A stretch of DNA of 64,000 nucleotides, taken from an uncultured Agathobacter sp. (lineage in GTDB: Bacteria; Bacillota; Clostridia; Lachnospirales; Lachnospiraceae). Under the pieces are notes generated by a model, which saw only the letters and a program-made list of their open reading frames with translations, was not told where the DNA came from and searched no databases. The DNA lies in NCBI GenBank assembly GCA_945910395.1, contig CAMDYX010000003.1, forward strand, positions 1 to 64,000, in the 5' to 3' direction. This document shows positions 7,222 to 15,915 of this stretch, in pieces (positions within the stretch are counted from its first letter, which is position 1; the number at the start of each line of letters is the position of its first letter). A program made the position numbers and the translations under genes.

Positions 7222-8727
7222 TTACATATATTTATCCAGCTGATGTGATACATCCAAGACATTGTTCAACTGTTTTCTTGCACTTTCTGCGTGATCCAGA
7301 TTCTCAATTGTCATATCCGCAGCCTGGGAGGATGAGGCGGTAACCTCCTCTGTTGTAGCGGAAAGATTTGTGATGTTATCTACGATCTGGTTATTTGCAT
7401 CCGACAGCTGATTCAGCATCGCGTCAATACTCTCAATTTCAGCAATCAAACGATTGACATTTTCGTTCATTTCTCCAAAGCTTTCTGATGCTTTCTCTAT
7501 CATCTGCTCCTGCTCTGTAGTGGCATTTACTGAATCCTTTACTGCGTTTGCTGCAGCTTCCGCGGTATTGGAAAGCTCCATGGAAATGGAGGAAATACTC
7601 TCTGTCTCCTGCCTGGTCTTTTCCGCAAGCTCTCTGATTTCATCTGCCACAACAGCAAATCCGCGTCCTGCTTCCCCGGCTCTGGCACTTTCAATAGAAG
7701 CGTTCAGCGCAAGTAGATTTGTTTGGCTGGAGATTGAGAAAATCGTATCTGCAATACTCTTAACTGCCTCCGTCCGCTCCTTCAGCTCACTCATGGCCTT
7801 TGCAACTGCGGAGTTTGTATCGGAAATCACGTTAGACTGATTTCTGACCTGTTCCATGATGGCAAGACTCTGGTCATTGAGCTCGCTGGAGCGTTTTGCA
7901 ACACGTACCATATTCTCAGAGCTTTCTATGGTCTGCTCGATGGAATCCTGAATATTCTGTGTCATGGTGGTCTGCATCTGGATATTTTCTGCGGTACTTA
8001 AGGTGCTGTCTGAAATATCCTTCATCGCACCGTTTACGATTTCAGAGGATTCGTTCAATTCATTTACAATATTCATGACGCTTTCCGTTCCCTTGCGGAC
8101 CTCATCTGCCACAAGGATCACATCATCCATAATCGCTTTCTGCTTCCGCTGCTCCTGCATGGAATTATGTAGAGTATCATGGTTGAACTGCTTGGATACA
8201 TTTGTCGTAAGATAAACCAGTACCAGAAGCAGATAGACACAGCCTACAGCAAAGCACCAGTCAGCAAGTGCATTCGGTTCTGTAAACTTTTTGTTCATTG
8301 TCCTGAAAACAGTTACCAGAAGCAGCAATCCTGCATAACATCCGGAGCTTACGGCGATATATTTTTTATCGAAGAAAAGAATACATCCAATCAGCGGAAA
8401 TGCGCCGAGGAACAACACATAGCTTTCATCAAAGGCAAAGGTCATCAGAAAAGAAACAATCAGAAGTCCCGGCAGCGTTGTGTACCGAAGTTTTTGGGAT
8501 GCCGCATTCAGTTTTTGAATAACAAACGGAACAGTTGCTGCAATAAGGATAATAATACTAATCATGATACTGTATCCGAAGGTCCTAATTCCCCTAAGAA
8601 AAGAAATCCAAACAATTACAAGCATTGCCAAATAATATACCGCATACCCCATTACCAAAAAACGGTTTGCTCGTTTGATCTGCTCTGTCTTGTCTGCGAA
8701 TTGATAATACTTATTATTTTCCTGCAT
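7222..8727 (-). CDS. methyl-accepting chemotaxis protein
   Basis: The protein has 501 residues. The N-terminal third holds about six transmembrane helices with very short loops and no large outside sensor domain, which suggests sensing within or at the membrane. The rest is a long coiled-coil signalling domain with the conserved hairpin tip (about residue 330-370, [20 protein letters not shown] and following [14 protein letters not shown]). Its layout matches the second receptor at 43165-44667. No che genes are nearby. The ribosome site AAGGAG precedes the ATG. Confidence 0.93.
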   Translation of the reverse strand: MQENNKYYQFADKTEQIKRANRFLVMGYAVYYLAMLVIVWISFLRGIRTFGYSIMISIIILIAATVPFVIQKLNAASQKLRYTTLPGLLIVSFLMTFAFDESYVLFLGAFPLIGCILFFDKKYIAVSSGCYAGLLLLVTVFRTMNKKFTEPNALADWCFAVGCVYLLLVLVYLTTNVSKQFNHDTLHNSMQEQRKQKAIMDDVILVADEVRKGTESVMNIVNELNESSEIVNGAMKDISDSTLSTAENIQMQTTMTQNIQDSIEQTIESSENMVRVAKRSSELNDQSLAIMEQVRNQSNVISDTNSAVAKAMSELKERTEAVKSIADTIFSISSQTNLLALNASIESARAGEAGRGFAVVADEIRELAEKTRQETESISSISMELSNTAEAAANAVKDSVNATTEQEQMIEKASESFGEMNENVNRLIAEIESIDAMLNQLSDANNQIVDNITNLSATTEEVTASSSQAADMTIENLDHAESARKQLNNVLDVSHQLDKYM

Positions 8728-8778
8728 TTTATTTTCTCCTTTATCTAGATATGTTAGAAAATTCCCATAATTGTATTA

Positions 8779-8784
8779 ATTATA
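8779..8784 (-). promoter_or_regulatory. candidate -10 box of the chemotaxis receptor gene
   Basis: TATAAT stands on the minus strand about 52 bases before the start codon. No good -35 match is seen at 17 bases, and there is no sigma-D motility consensus. Confidence 0.35.
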
Positions 8785-8819
8785 ACACATTCCTAGTACT
8801 AATGCATTATTATTTTACT

Positions 8820-8997
8820 CTCTTTTCGGAATTATGTTCCTGAGAATGGATTTTGCTATTTGAATCAGAACGTTTAAAAAGCGTCGGCACTTAATAAGCA
8901 TTTTTTTGCGAATTTAGTGCCGTTACGCTTTTTACAAACGAGAGTGGGTTCTGATTCAAATATGCAAATACATTCAGGAACACTTTTCTGAAATAGG
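8820..8997. repeat. F1 palindromic repeat, copy C
   Basis: Arms TTTTCGGAATTATGTTCCTG and its counterpart TCAGGAACACTTTTCTGAAA bracket the conserved core. It ends 8 bases from the stop of the subtilase gene. Confidence 0.85.
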
Positions 8998-9004
8998 ATT
9001 TGCT

Positions 9005-10534
9005 TTAAGATTTTCCTCTCATCTGATCGAAGGAATTATAAACATTCAGATTCCCAAATCCGTTGATCGGTGAAGGGTACTCCTGACCACTTCTTCTTTC
9101 ACAGCCCCTAATCAGGATATTTTTAATTTCCACGGAATTGATTCCCACATCATTTCCTCTCACGATAGCCCACTCTAAGATCTGGGCACAGGCTCCTGCT
9201 GTGATTGCCGCAGCTGCCGAGGTTCCTGTTCTTGTTACATAATCTCCTCTTGCATTTTTCCCCTGCACCTCCACCGCAGGAGCTAAAAAGTCCGGCTTCA
9301 CATTTCCATCCATGGTATATCCTCTTCCGGAATCCAGATAAACCGCACCGTTTGCAGCATTGTATCCTCCAACGGAAATCACCGATCTCGCATCGGAAGG
9401 CGTTGTGAGGGTAACATAGGGATTGGATTTTAAGAAATAGACATTTCCCAGCTGCAGTTCCCCCATGGGCAGCCACATGTGAAATGCTCCGTTAATGATA
9501 TTGTAAGGGTATACAAGGATCGTCCATATTCCTTTTTTCACATTGGAAAAGCGGAAAAAGATCAGGATATCCCGTCTCGCTCTTCCCACATTCTGGTAAT
9601 CAATGGACAGGGTGGTTCCCTCGAACAAAAACTCATAGGTCTGATTTGCTCCCGCCGGAATTTGCCCTCTCGGCACAATTTCTCCTGTGGGAGATTGCAC
9701 CGCAACGGTTACAATTTCCGGCGCAAGGGTAGCAAGCTCTAAGGTAAACCCTGCCATATCATTTTCCACATTGATTTCCACCCGGTCCGGAGTCAGCATA
9801 GACTGTGTCTGACCATAATAATGCCGCGACGCATTGGCCTCGTTTCCGGTTGCAACCACAACCGCCTGCTGCCGTTCTGCTGCAACGGAATCCAGATATT
9901 CACACAGCGGATTTGTTCCCGTATGGGTTCCGCTGCTTGATCCCAATCCGATACAGGTAACAAGCGGCCGGTTGGCTATAGCTGCGATTGCTTTTGCCTG
10001 TGCAACCGCCAGCATAATTTCGCTTTCCGCATATACCGGTACATTCTCCGGGATATAATAAAAATCCCGAAGTACCTTCGGTGCTTCCTGAAGCTTTATG
10101 GCAATAAGCTCTGCCTCCGGTGCAGCCCCTGTAAAATCATTCTGTGGATTCGGTTTACCACAGGCCACACTGGCCATAAAGCTTCCATGCCCGTTTGTAT
10201 CCTCCGCTCCCACTCCGGTATCCGGAATAGCAATAAAAACACCCTGTCCTTTTAAAGACAGGGTGGGTTGGTTCTGAAGCCGCAAAATTCCGCTTACCTC
10301 CAGGCTTGTGCTATCTAACAGACCATAACAATTCGGAATAGCGCTGTATCCATATTGCTCCATGGAAAGAGGCGGCATATCCCGGCGGTCATAATACCAG
10401 ATTTCATATTTTTCGTTTACCATTCTTTTACATATCGGTTCCTTTATTGGATCTCTTGCTTCATCTCGAACAACAATCAGTTCCAAACGATCCTCGGAGG
10501 TTACAATATCCTCGCAATTTACTGCTGCATCCAT
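9005..10534 (-). CDS. S8 (subtilisin-like) peptidase, Csp-like
   Basis: The protein has 509 residues with an intact catalytic triad: Asp about 105 (IPDTGVG), His about 116 (NGHGSFMAS) and Ser about 439 (GTSAAAA). The long insertion between His and Ser and the short N-terminal pro-like segment without an export signal resemble the clostridial Csp proteases, which in spore formers cut the cortex hydrolase SleC. No germination genes are adjacent. Many Lachnospiraceae carry such genes without a proven role. The family call is firm; the germination role is an inference only. Confidence 0.88.
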   Translation of the reverse strand: MDAAVNCEDIVTSEDRLELIVVRDEARDPIKEPICKRMVNEKYEIWYYDRRDMPPLSMEQYGYSAIPNCYGLLDSTSLEVSGILRLQNQPTLSLKGQGVFIAIPDTGVGAEDTNGHGSFMASVACGKPNPQNDFTGAAPEAELIAIKLQEAPKVLRDFYYIPENVPVYAESEIMLAVAQAKAIAAIANRPLVTCIGLGSSSGTHTGTNPLCEYLDSVAAERQQAVVVATGNEANASRHYYGQTQSMLTPDRVEINVENDMAGFTLELATLAPEIVTVAVQSPTGEIVPRGQIPAGANQTYEFLFEGTTLSIDYQNVGRARRDILIFFRFSNVKKGIWTILVYPYNIINGAFHMWLPMGELQLGNVYFLKSNPYVTLTTPSDARSVISVGGYNAANGAVYLDSGRGYTMDGNVKPDFLAPAVEVQGKNARGDYVTRTGTSAAAAITAGACAQILEWAIVRGNDVGINSVEIKNILIRGCERRSGQEYPSPINGFGNLNVYNSFDQMRGKS

Positions 10535-10564
10535 ATCCTATATCCAATCCTGCCATTTACTGAA

Positions 10565-10622
10565 TTATGATAAATCATACAATTTATCATAGTACAATTT
10601 AACATAGTATGATTTATCATAA
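10565..10622. promoter_or_regulatory. AT-rich 16-bp perfect inverted repeat
   Basis: TTATGATAAATCATAC (10565-10580) and GTATGATTTATCATAA (10607-10622) flank 26 bases that hold a further AATTTATCATAGTA half. It lies just upstream of the subtilase start, so it may be an operator or a small repeat element. No regulator can be named. Confidence 0.45.
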
Positions 10623-10649
10623 TACTACTTATCGTCATACTATATGTTT

Positions 10650-10699
10650 CTTGAATATAAGATATGCAAATTCATTCGGGAACACTTTTCCTGAAAGGA
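10650..10699. repeat. lone right arm of an F1 repeat
   Basis: TTGAATATAAGATATGCAAA and the following TTCATTCGGGAACAC match the F1 right arm only; no core or left arm is seen. It abuts an F2 fragment. Confidence 0.6.
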
Positions 10700-10702
10700 A
10701 TT

Positions 10703-10769
10703 TTATAATTGTCCAATTTTGGCGTCAAAATTTCCTCCTGTACCTAAAAATCATGAAAAAAGCGTCCTT
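10703..10769. repeat. F2 repeat fragment (copy 2)
   Basis: This is the left end of an F2 element (AATTGTCCAATTTTGGCG through TGTACCTAAAAATCATG). It stops exactly at the sbcC-like stop codon. Confidence 0.6.
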
Positions 10770-13181
10770 TTATGATACCTCCACCACTGGCTCTCTGCTG
10801 CTGTGGCAGGTAAAATAAATGGTCTGATATTCCTGTGCTACGTTGTACAAAAGCTGCATTCCGTTTTCGGTCTTTTCCTCGTCTAAATTGACAAAGGGAT
10901 CATCCATAATAAGGAATGGTTTTTCCTCGGTAAACATGGCTTCCACAAGGGCCAGTCTCATACATACCCCGATGAGATCCTGATAACCGGCAGACATATT
11001 CTTCGTATCCCGAAGCTCGCCCTGCTCCTTCTTATGAAAATGAATGTTGGCATCAATCATCCAGTTATCCGTCTGTGGTCCGAGGATCATTTCATAATAC
11101 TTACAGAAGGCCTGTGTGATCGGAGCCATATACCGGGCAGTAAAGGATTCTCTTGCCTTTTGTAAAAGCTCCTGTGTCGTAGTGACAATATCATAGGTTC
11201 GAATATCCTTCTCCTGATTCTTCGTACATTCCTCGTATTCCTGTTTTTTCTCATCCCGCAGGTCCAGCTGTTCCTGCAGGTCTTCCATCTGGCGATTGTA
11301 CTGCTCGATGCTGGAACGTACCTCCTCCAGTTCATCATCTAAGGCATGAATCCGCCCATTGATTTCCTCCAGACTGTAGGAGAGTGTCTTTTCCGACATC
11401 AATGTTTCCATATCCGTTCTTGCTTCAAACTGTTCAATACGCCATTTTACAGCCTCCGCCGTCTCGATTGCAATTTTATACTTTGCAGCCTCCGTCTGGA
11501 AATAGTTAAACTGGGCAGAAACCTCATTGGTCAGTGTGACACCCATGGAGGCTGCATAGGACAGCAGTTCACTCTTAAGCGTCCTTGCTTTTCCTTCCAG
11601 CTCCTCGTATCTGCTCTTCTGTTCCTTCAGGCGTGCATAATCCCTTACCTGATTTTTCAGCTCATACAGATGATAGGAAAAATCATTTTCTCCGCAGAAT
11701 ACCTGGTACTGCTCCAGGAACATCCTGGTATGCTGATTGCTATCCCAGATTTTATTGTTGTGATCCGTTTCCTGCTTTTGCAGCTCTTCGATTACTTCGT
11801 TGCGCTCATCCTGCTCTTTTTCCCAGGCAATCCGAACCTCCTCCTGCTTCTTTAAAAGCCTTGCTTTCTTCTGCAGTCCTGCAACGATAAAGCAGATTCC
11901 GCATACGAACACCACAAGGCAGGCTACCATCACAGCCACACCATAGGAAAAATCCTTTGGCAGTCCGAATACGCAGAATAGCTCTCCTGCCAGACCAAGC
12001 AGAGCAAGGATGATTCCAAAAATCGCAATTCCCGCAATTTTTGGGATTTTGACAAGCGGCATCCCCGCATCCTGCAGGCACTCCTTTTCCCGTTCCGAAA
12101 GCTTTACCAAAAGCTTGGTGTGTTCGTCCCTTACACTGCTTAAATTGGAAAGCTTCTCCAGCTCGATATCGATATCCGCATCTGCCGGTGTTCCATTTGA
12201 AAACATGGCGGAAAGCTTGCCATATCGCTCCCTTTCATCCTCCGTGAATTCCAGATGCCGGAGCGTTCCCAGCATATCCTCAAAGCTTCTTGCAGCCCTA
12301 CTGCCCTTCGCAAGCATATCCTCATCCGGAAGGCCGTTTGGAAAAATATCCGTAAAAGGAACAAGGGCTTCCAATGCCTTTGTCTGTTCCTCACACAGGG
12401 ACAGATACATTTTCTGCTGCTCCTGCCTTACGCTCTCCTCGCTTGCTGCCTGAAGCTCCATGGCATAGGCATCCCTTGTCTGGTTCAGCTGGTCCTTTTT
12501 TGCCAGAGCCATCTGCTGCTTCATCCGAAGCTGGCTCATTCCGTATTCGGCAGACTCATAGCTGGTTAATTCTGAGGCGATCTCCGCAAGCTGCCCTTTT
12601 CGCTTTTTGATGCTTCCCGTAATACGGTTCGGTGAAAGCTGATTGGCAAGGTTTTTTAAATACTCCTGGGCACTCTCGTAATTGTTGATATCATTCGTAT
12701 TTTCGGCCAGATTTCCAAGCTTTGCATTGATTGCATCGGAGGTCTGGGCGCTGCAGTCATTCTGGGCGATATAGATGCTTCGCTTGAAGGAAAGTCCATC
12801 CAGATCAAAAAGCTCCTCCCCCACCTTTTCCGTATAATCCACACTCTCTAAATTTGTGCTTAGATCATAAATATGAAATTCATCATTTTTTTCTGTTTTT
12901 CCAAAGGTTCTGCTAATCCGGTAATCTCTGCCGTTTACGCTAAAATCCAGCTCTCCGCCATAGCTTCCCCCTTGCCAGGGACGATAGATATTTCGCTCCC
13001 GGTCGAAGGCGCCGGCCTCCTTTTTGGTGTCAAAGCCGTAGAACATGGCCTTGATAAAGGCTGCAAGGGTACTCTTTCCCCAGGCATTCGGCTCATTGAT
13101 GACATTGATTCCATCTGAAAAGTTGATGGTCAGATCGGAGATTTTTCCAAAATTATCAATATGACAGCTCGTAATTTTCAT
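10770..13181 (-). CDS. SbcC/Rad50-like (YhaN-type) ATPase
   Basis: The protein has 803 residues. The P-loop is NEPNAWGKST (about 29-38), and an ABC-signature-like MSAGYQDL and a Walker B FLIMDDPF lie in the last 100 residues, with long coiled coil between, as in SMC/Rad50 proteins. There is no CxxC zinc hook; instead two hydrophobic spans lie at about 375-435, as in the B. subtilis YhaN type, so it may sit on the membrane. Its start is 4 bases after the stop of the nuclease gene, the expected partner. The ribosome site GGGGAGGAG lies inside the end of that gene. It probably acts in DNA end processing. Confidence 0.85.
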   Translation of the reverse strand: MKITSCHIDNFGKISDLTINFSDGINVINEPNAWGKSTLAAFIKAMFYGFDTKKEAGAFDRERNIYRPWQGGSYGGELDFSVNGRDYRISRTFGKTEKNDEFHIYDLSTNLESVDYTEKVGEELFDLDGLSFKRSIYIAQNDCSAQTSDAINAKLGNLAENTNDINNYESAQEYLKNLANQLSPNRITGSIKKRKGQLAEIASELTSYESAEYGMSQLRMKQQMALAKKDQLNQTRDAYAMELQAASEESVRQEQQKMYLSLCEEQTKALEALVPFTDIFPNGLPDEDMLAKGSRAARSFEDMLGTLRHLEFTEDERERYGKLSAMFSNGTPADADIDIELEKLSNLSSVRDEHTKLLVKLSEREKECLQDAGMPLVKIPKIAGIAIFGIILALLGLAGELFCVFGLPKDFSYGVAVMVACLVVFVCGICFIVAGLQKKARLLKKQEEVRIAWEKEQDERNEVIEELQKQETDHNNKIWDSNQHTRMFLEQYQVFCGENDFSYHLYELKNQVRDYARLKEQKSRYEELEGKARTLKSELLSYAASMGVTLTNEVSAQFNYFQTEAAKYKIAIETAEAVKWRIEQFEARTDMETLMSEKTLSYSLEEINGRIHALDDELEEVRSSIEQYNRQMEDLQEQLDLRDEKKQEYEECTKNQEKDIRTYDIVTTTQELLQKARESFTARYMAPITQAFCKYYEMILGPQTDNWMIDANIHFHKKEQGELRDTKNMSAGYQDLIGVCMRLALVEAMFTEEKPFLIMDDPFVNLDEEKTENGMQLLYNVAQEYQTIYFTCHSSREPVVEVS

Positions 13182-13184
13182 GTG

Positions 13185-14279
13185 CTAGATCTCCTCCCCT
13201 GACAACGCCATGATTCCGCATCGAATCACTTCGGATTTCTTTTCCTCATCCAGATCCGAATTCATAACCATACGGACAAACTCCCCTTTTAGGGATTCGT
13301 CCTTTTCATAGTCACCATAATTGATCTGTAATGTCGTTGCATTTTCCAGTTTTACAAAATAATAGTAATCCGAGAACAGCTCCGACAAATATTCCATACT
13401 CAGCTCGCACTCCACATTGAGAGCTCCGGTAAGCATAATTTTTACCAGACTGTTTGATGGAATCGGATTCGTATTTATGGCCAGTTCAATCTGCTTTGCT
13501 GCTTCATTTGTGGTCATCACTCCTGTTACATCCACCGGAAGGGTATAAAGGGTTCTGGTTGAACAGCTGACCATTTTTGTTGTTGCCGTCAAGGCCTGCT
13601 CATCGATATCCAAAAGGACAAAGCCCTTCTGTCCGCACTCGTCGAAGCCTCTTCCCTCTAAGCATCCGCAGTAGCAGTACACTCCTCTTGCATCCAGCTT
13701 CTCGCAGATGTAGCTATGTACATGTCCCAGGGCAAGATAATCGATGTTCTTGTTTTTCAGGTCAGACAGGCTGATATTTTCCGCCACATGAGCACTCTTA
13801 TACTCTCCGGTCTGCCCGTGCAGCGTCACAATATTATAGCTGTCATGGGAAAGGACCAAGGAATTGTATGCCGTCACCTGATTTTCTCCGTTAAGCTCCA
13901 ACCCTGCGATTACCACTTTTCCGTCCAGATAGCTGTAGGAGGTCCATTCATCGGAAAAAAGCTTTAGATTTTCCGGCACCTCATCCAGTTTTGAAAGGAA
14001 ATTGTCATTGTCATGATTGCCCTTCAGATACAGAAAATCAATTTCCGGATTGCTTACAATGGTATCCTTTACGGTATTTCTCACCATTGCAGAAACATTT
14101 CTGGTATCGAACAAATCTCCTGCAATCAGAATTACCTTTACATCATTTGCCTTCGCATAATCTACCATGTGTACATAGGTGCGAAGGATCTCATTTTTTC
14201 GTTCTTTCGCCTGCTCCTTTGAAAGATTCGATGTCATCTTCGAATCCAGATGCAGATCGGCACAGTGAATGATCTTCAT
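13185..14279 (-). CDS. SbcD/Mre11-like (YhaO-type) metallophosphoesterase
   Basis: The 364-residue protein has the calcineurin-type metal motifs in order: CADLHLDS (about 7), AGDLFDTRN (about 54), KGNHDND (about 91), LHGQTGE (about 152) and LGHVHS (about 188). These fit a two-metal nuclease of the Mre11/SbcD group. The partner ATPase follows 4 bases downstream. Upstream, the frame runs from clpX with only TAG codons between. The ribosome site GAGGAG is 12 bases before the ATG, slightly long. Confidence 0.88.
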   Translation of the reverse strand: MKIIHCADLHLDSKMTSNLSKEQAKERKNEILRTYVHMVDYAKANDVKVILIAGDLFDTRNVSAMVRNTVKDTIVSNPEIDFLYLKGNHDNDNFLSKLDEVPENLKLFSDEWTSYSYLDGKVVIAGLELNGENQVTAYNSLVLSHDSYNIVTLHGQTGEYKSAHVAENISLSDLKNKNIDYLALGHVHSYICEKLDARGVYCYCGCLEGRGFDECGQKGFVLLDIDEQALTATTKMVSCSTRTLYTLPVDVTGVMTTNEAAKQIELAINTNPIPSNSLVKIMLTGALNVECELSMEYLSELFSDYYYFVKLENATTLQINYGDYEKDESLKGEFVRMVMNSDLDEEKKSEVIRCGIMALSGEEI

Positions 14280-14330
14280 CTACTCTAAAAACTCCTCTAT
14301 ATTTTTCTCTGCCGCCTTGTCATCAATAAA

Positions 14331-15749
14331 CTAACCGTTGCTTACTGTAAGCTGTGGTACGCCCCGCATCTGAATGACCGGCCCGCCCTTCTTCTCTATA
14401 TAATCCCTTGTGATGGTTACCGTACCGATATTGTCATCCTTCGGAATCTCATACATGATATCCAGCATAAACTCCTCAATGATGGCACGAAGAGCACGGG
14501 CTCCCACCTTCTTTTCCTTTGCCTGCTTTGCAATGGCAAAAAGTGCGTCCTCCTCAAAATTCAACTGCACTTCATCCATCTCTAAAAGCTTCTGATACTG
14601 TTTGATAATGGCATTTTTCGGCTCCACTAAAATTTTCACCAGCATGTCCTCGGATAAGGCATCCAAAGAAAACAGGATCGGAAGTCTTCCCAAAAACTCC
14701 GGAATCATTCCGAATTTTCTTACATCCTCCACCGTAACCTTGGATAACAGATTTTCGTCATTGTCATACTTGTCCTTAAGGTCCGCCTTAAACCCGATGG
14801 AAGCCTCCTTGTTCAGCCGCTCCTTTATGATCTCCTCAAGATCCGGAAAGGCCCCGCCGCAGATAAACAGAATATTCTTGGTATCTACTGTTGTCATGGG
14901 AACCATGGCATTTTTGCTGCTTGCCCCAACCGGCACTTCAATCTCAGCACCCTCTAACAGCTTTAGCATTCCCTGCTGTACCGATTCTCCGCTGACATCT
15001 CTTTGATTGGCGTTGCGCTTCTTGGCAATCTTGTCAATCTCATCGATAAAGATGATGCCATGCTCTGCCCTCTCCACATCATTATCCGCAGCTGCAAGGA
15101 GCTTACTTACCACGCTCTCAATATCATCGCCAATGTATCCCGCTTCGGTAAGGGAGGTTGCATCGGTAATTGCAAGAGGAACATCCAATAGTCTTGCAAG
15201 GGTCTTCACCAGATAGGTCTTGCCACAGCCGGTGGGTCCGATCATGAGCATATTGGATTTCTCAATCTCCACCCCATCCTTCTCCTCTGACATAATGCGC
15301 TTATAGTGATTGTACACCGCAACGGACATGACTTTTTTTGCATGATCCTGTCCCACCACATATTCGTCTAAGCTGGCCTTGATTTTGTGCGGCGCAGGGA
15401 TGGAATGGATGTCAAGCACCGGAGCCTCCTTTTTCTCCTTTGGCTTTTTCTTCTTGATTTTCTGGCGCTCCGGAATCTGCCCTGCAAGATCCGAAAGATT
15501 GATCATGCTGATATTCGGCATCCTGCTAAGGTCCATATTCATCATATTTCCCATGTTAAAGCCGCTTCCTGCCATGGTATCAAAGGTCTTTTGCATACAA
15601 TCGTTACAGATGCAGATGGAATCCTGTATATGAATCATTTTTCCGGCAACACTTTCCGGTCTTCGACAGATATAGCAGATATCCTCGAATTCGTCTATTT
15701 TTTCATTCAAATTGTCCTGATTATTTTCGTTATTTTGATTTTCAGCCAT
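14331..15749 (-). CDS. clpX: ClpX-type AAA+ unfoldase
   Basis: The protein has 472 residues from the ATG at 15749 (AAAGGTGG upstream; the GTG at 15761 is less likely). It has an N-terminal zinc-binding domain (CYIC and CNDC, about 25-48), then a Lys/Pro-rich linker, Walker A GPTGCGKT, Walker B IIFIDEID, sensor and C-terminal small domain. The ClpP-docking tripeptide IGF is present (KEASIGFKAD). ClpX feeds tagged proteins to ClpP, but no clpP or tig is beside it here. The longer acidic N-terminus and linker differ from the usual ClpX of about 420 residues, so this could be a second ClpX paralogue. It leads a minus-strand operon with the sbcD/sbcC-like genes. Confidence 0.88.
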   Translation of the reverse strand: MAENQNNENNQDNLNEKIDEFEDICYICRRPESVAGKMIHIQDSICICNDCMQKTFDTMAGSGFNMGNMMNMDLSRMPNISMINLSDLAGQIPERQKIKKKKPKEKKEAPVLDIHSIPAPHKIKASLDEYVVGQDHAKKVMSVAVYNHYKRIMSEEKDGVEIEKSNMLMIGPTGCGKTYLVKTLARLLDVPLAITDATSLTEAGYIGDDIESVVSKLLAAADNDVERAEHGIIFIDEIDKIAKKRNANQRDVSGESVQQGMLKLLEGAEIEVPVGASSKNAMVPMTTVDTKNILFICGGAFPDLEEIIKERLNKEASIGFKADLKDKYDNDENLLSKVTVEDVRKFGMIPEFLGRLPILFSLDALSEDMLVKILVEPKNAIIKQYQKLLEMDEVQLNFEEDALFAIAKQAKEKKVGARALRAIIEEFMLDIMYEIPKDDNIGTVTITRDYIEKKGGPVIQMRGVPQLTVSNG

Positions 15750-15869
15750 TGTTAAAACCACCTTTTTTTTGAAATTTCACCCATTTTGTTATTATACGTT
15801 ATCTCCTTCTTAAACACAAGAAAGAAGCTTTTTATTTCATTTTTTCTTTATTTATTGCTCAAATGCTAT

Positions 15870-15875
15870 TATAAT
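15870..15875 (+). promoter_or_regulatory. candidate -10 box for the HD-GYP gene
   Basis: TATAAT lies about 40 bases before the start at 15916, in the divergent spacer with clpX. The -35 region is only T-rich. Confidence 0.4.
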
Positions 15876-15915
15876 GATAAGGTAACGAATGAAAATATTT
15901 TTACGGAGTACAATT

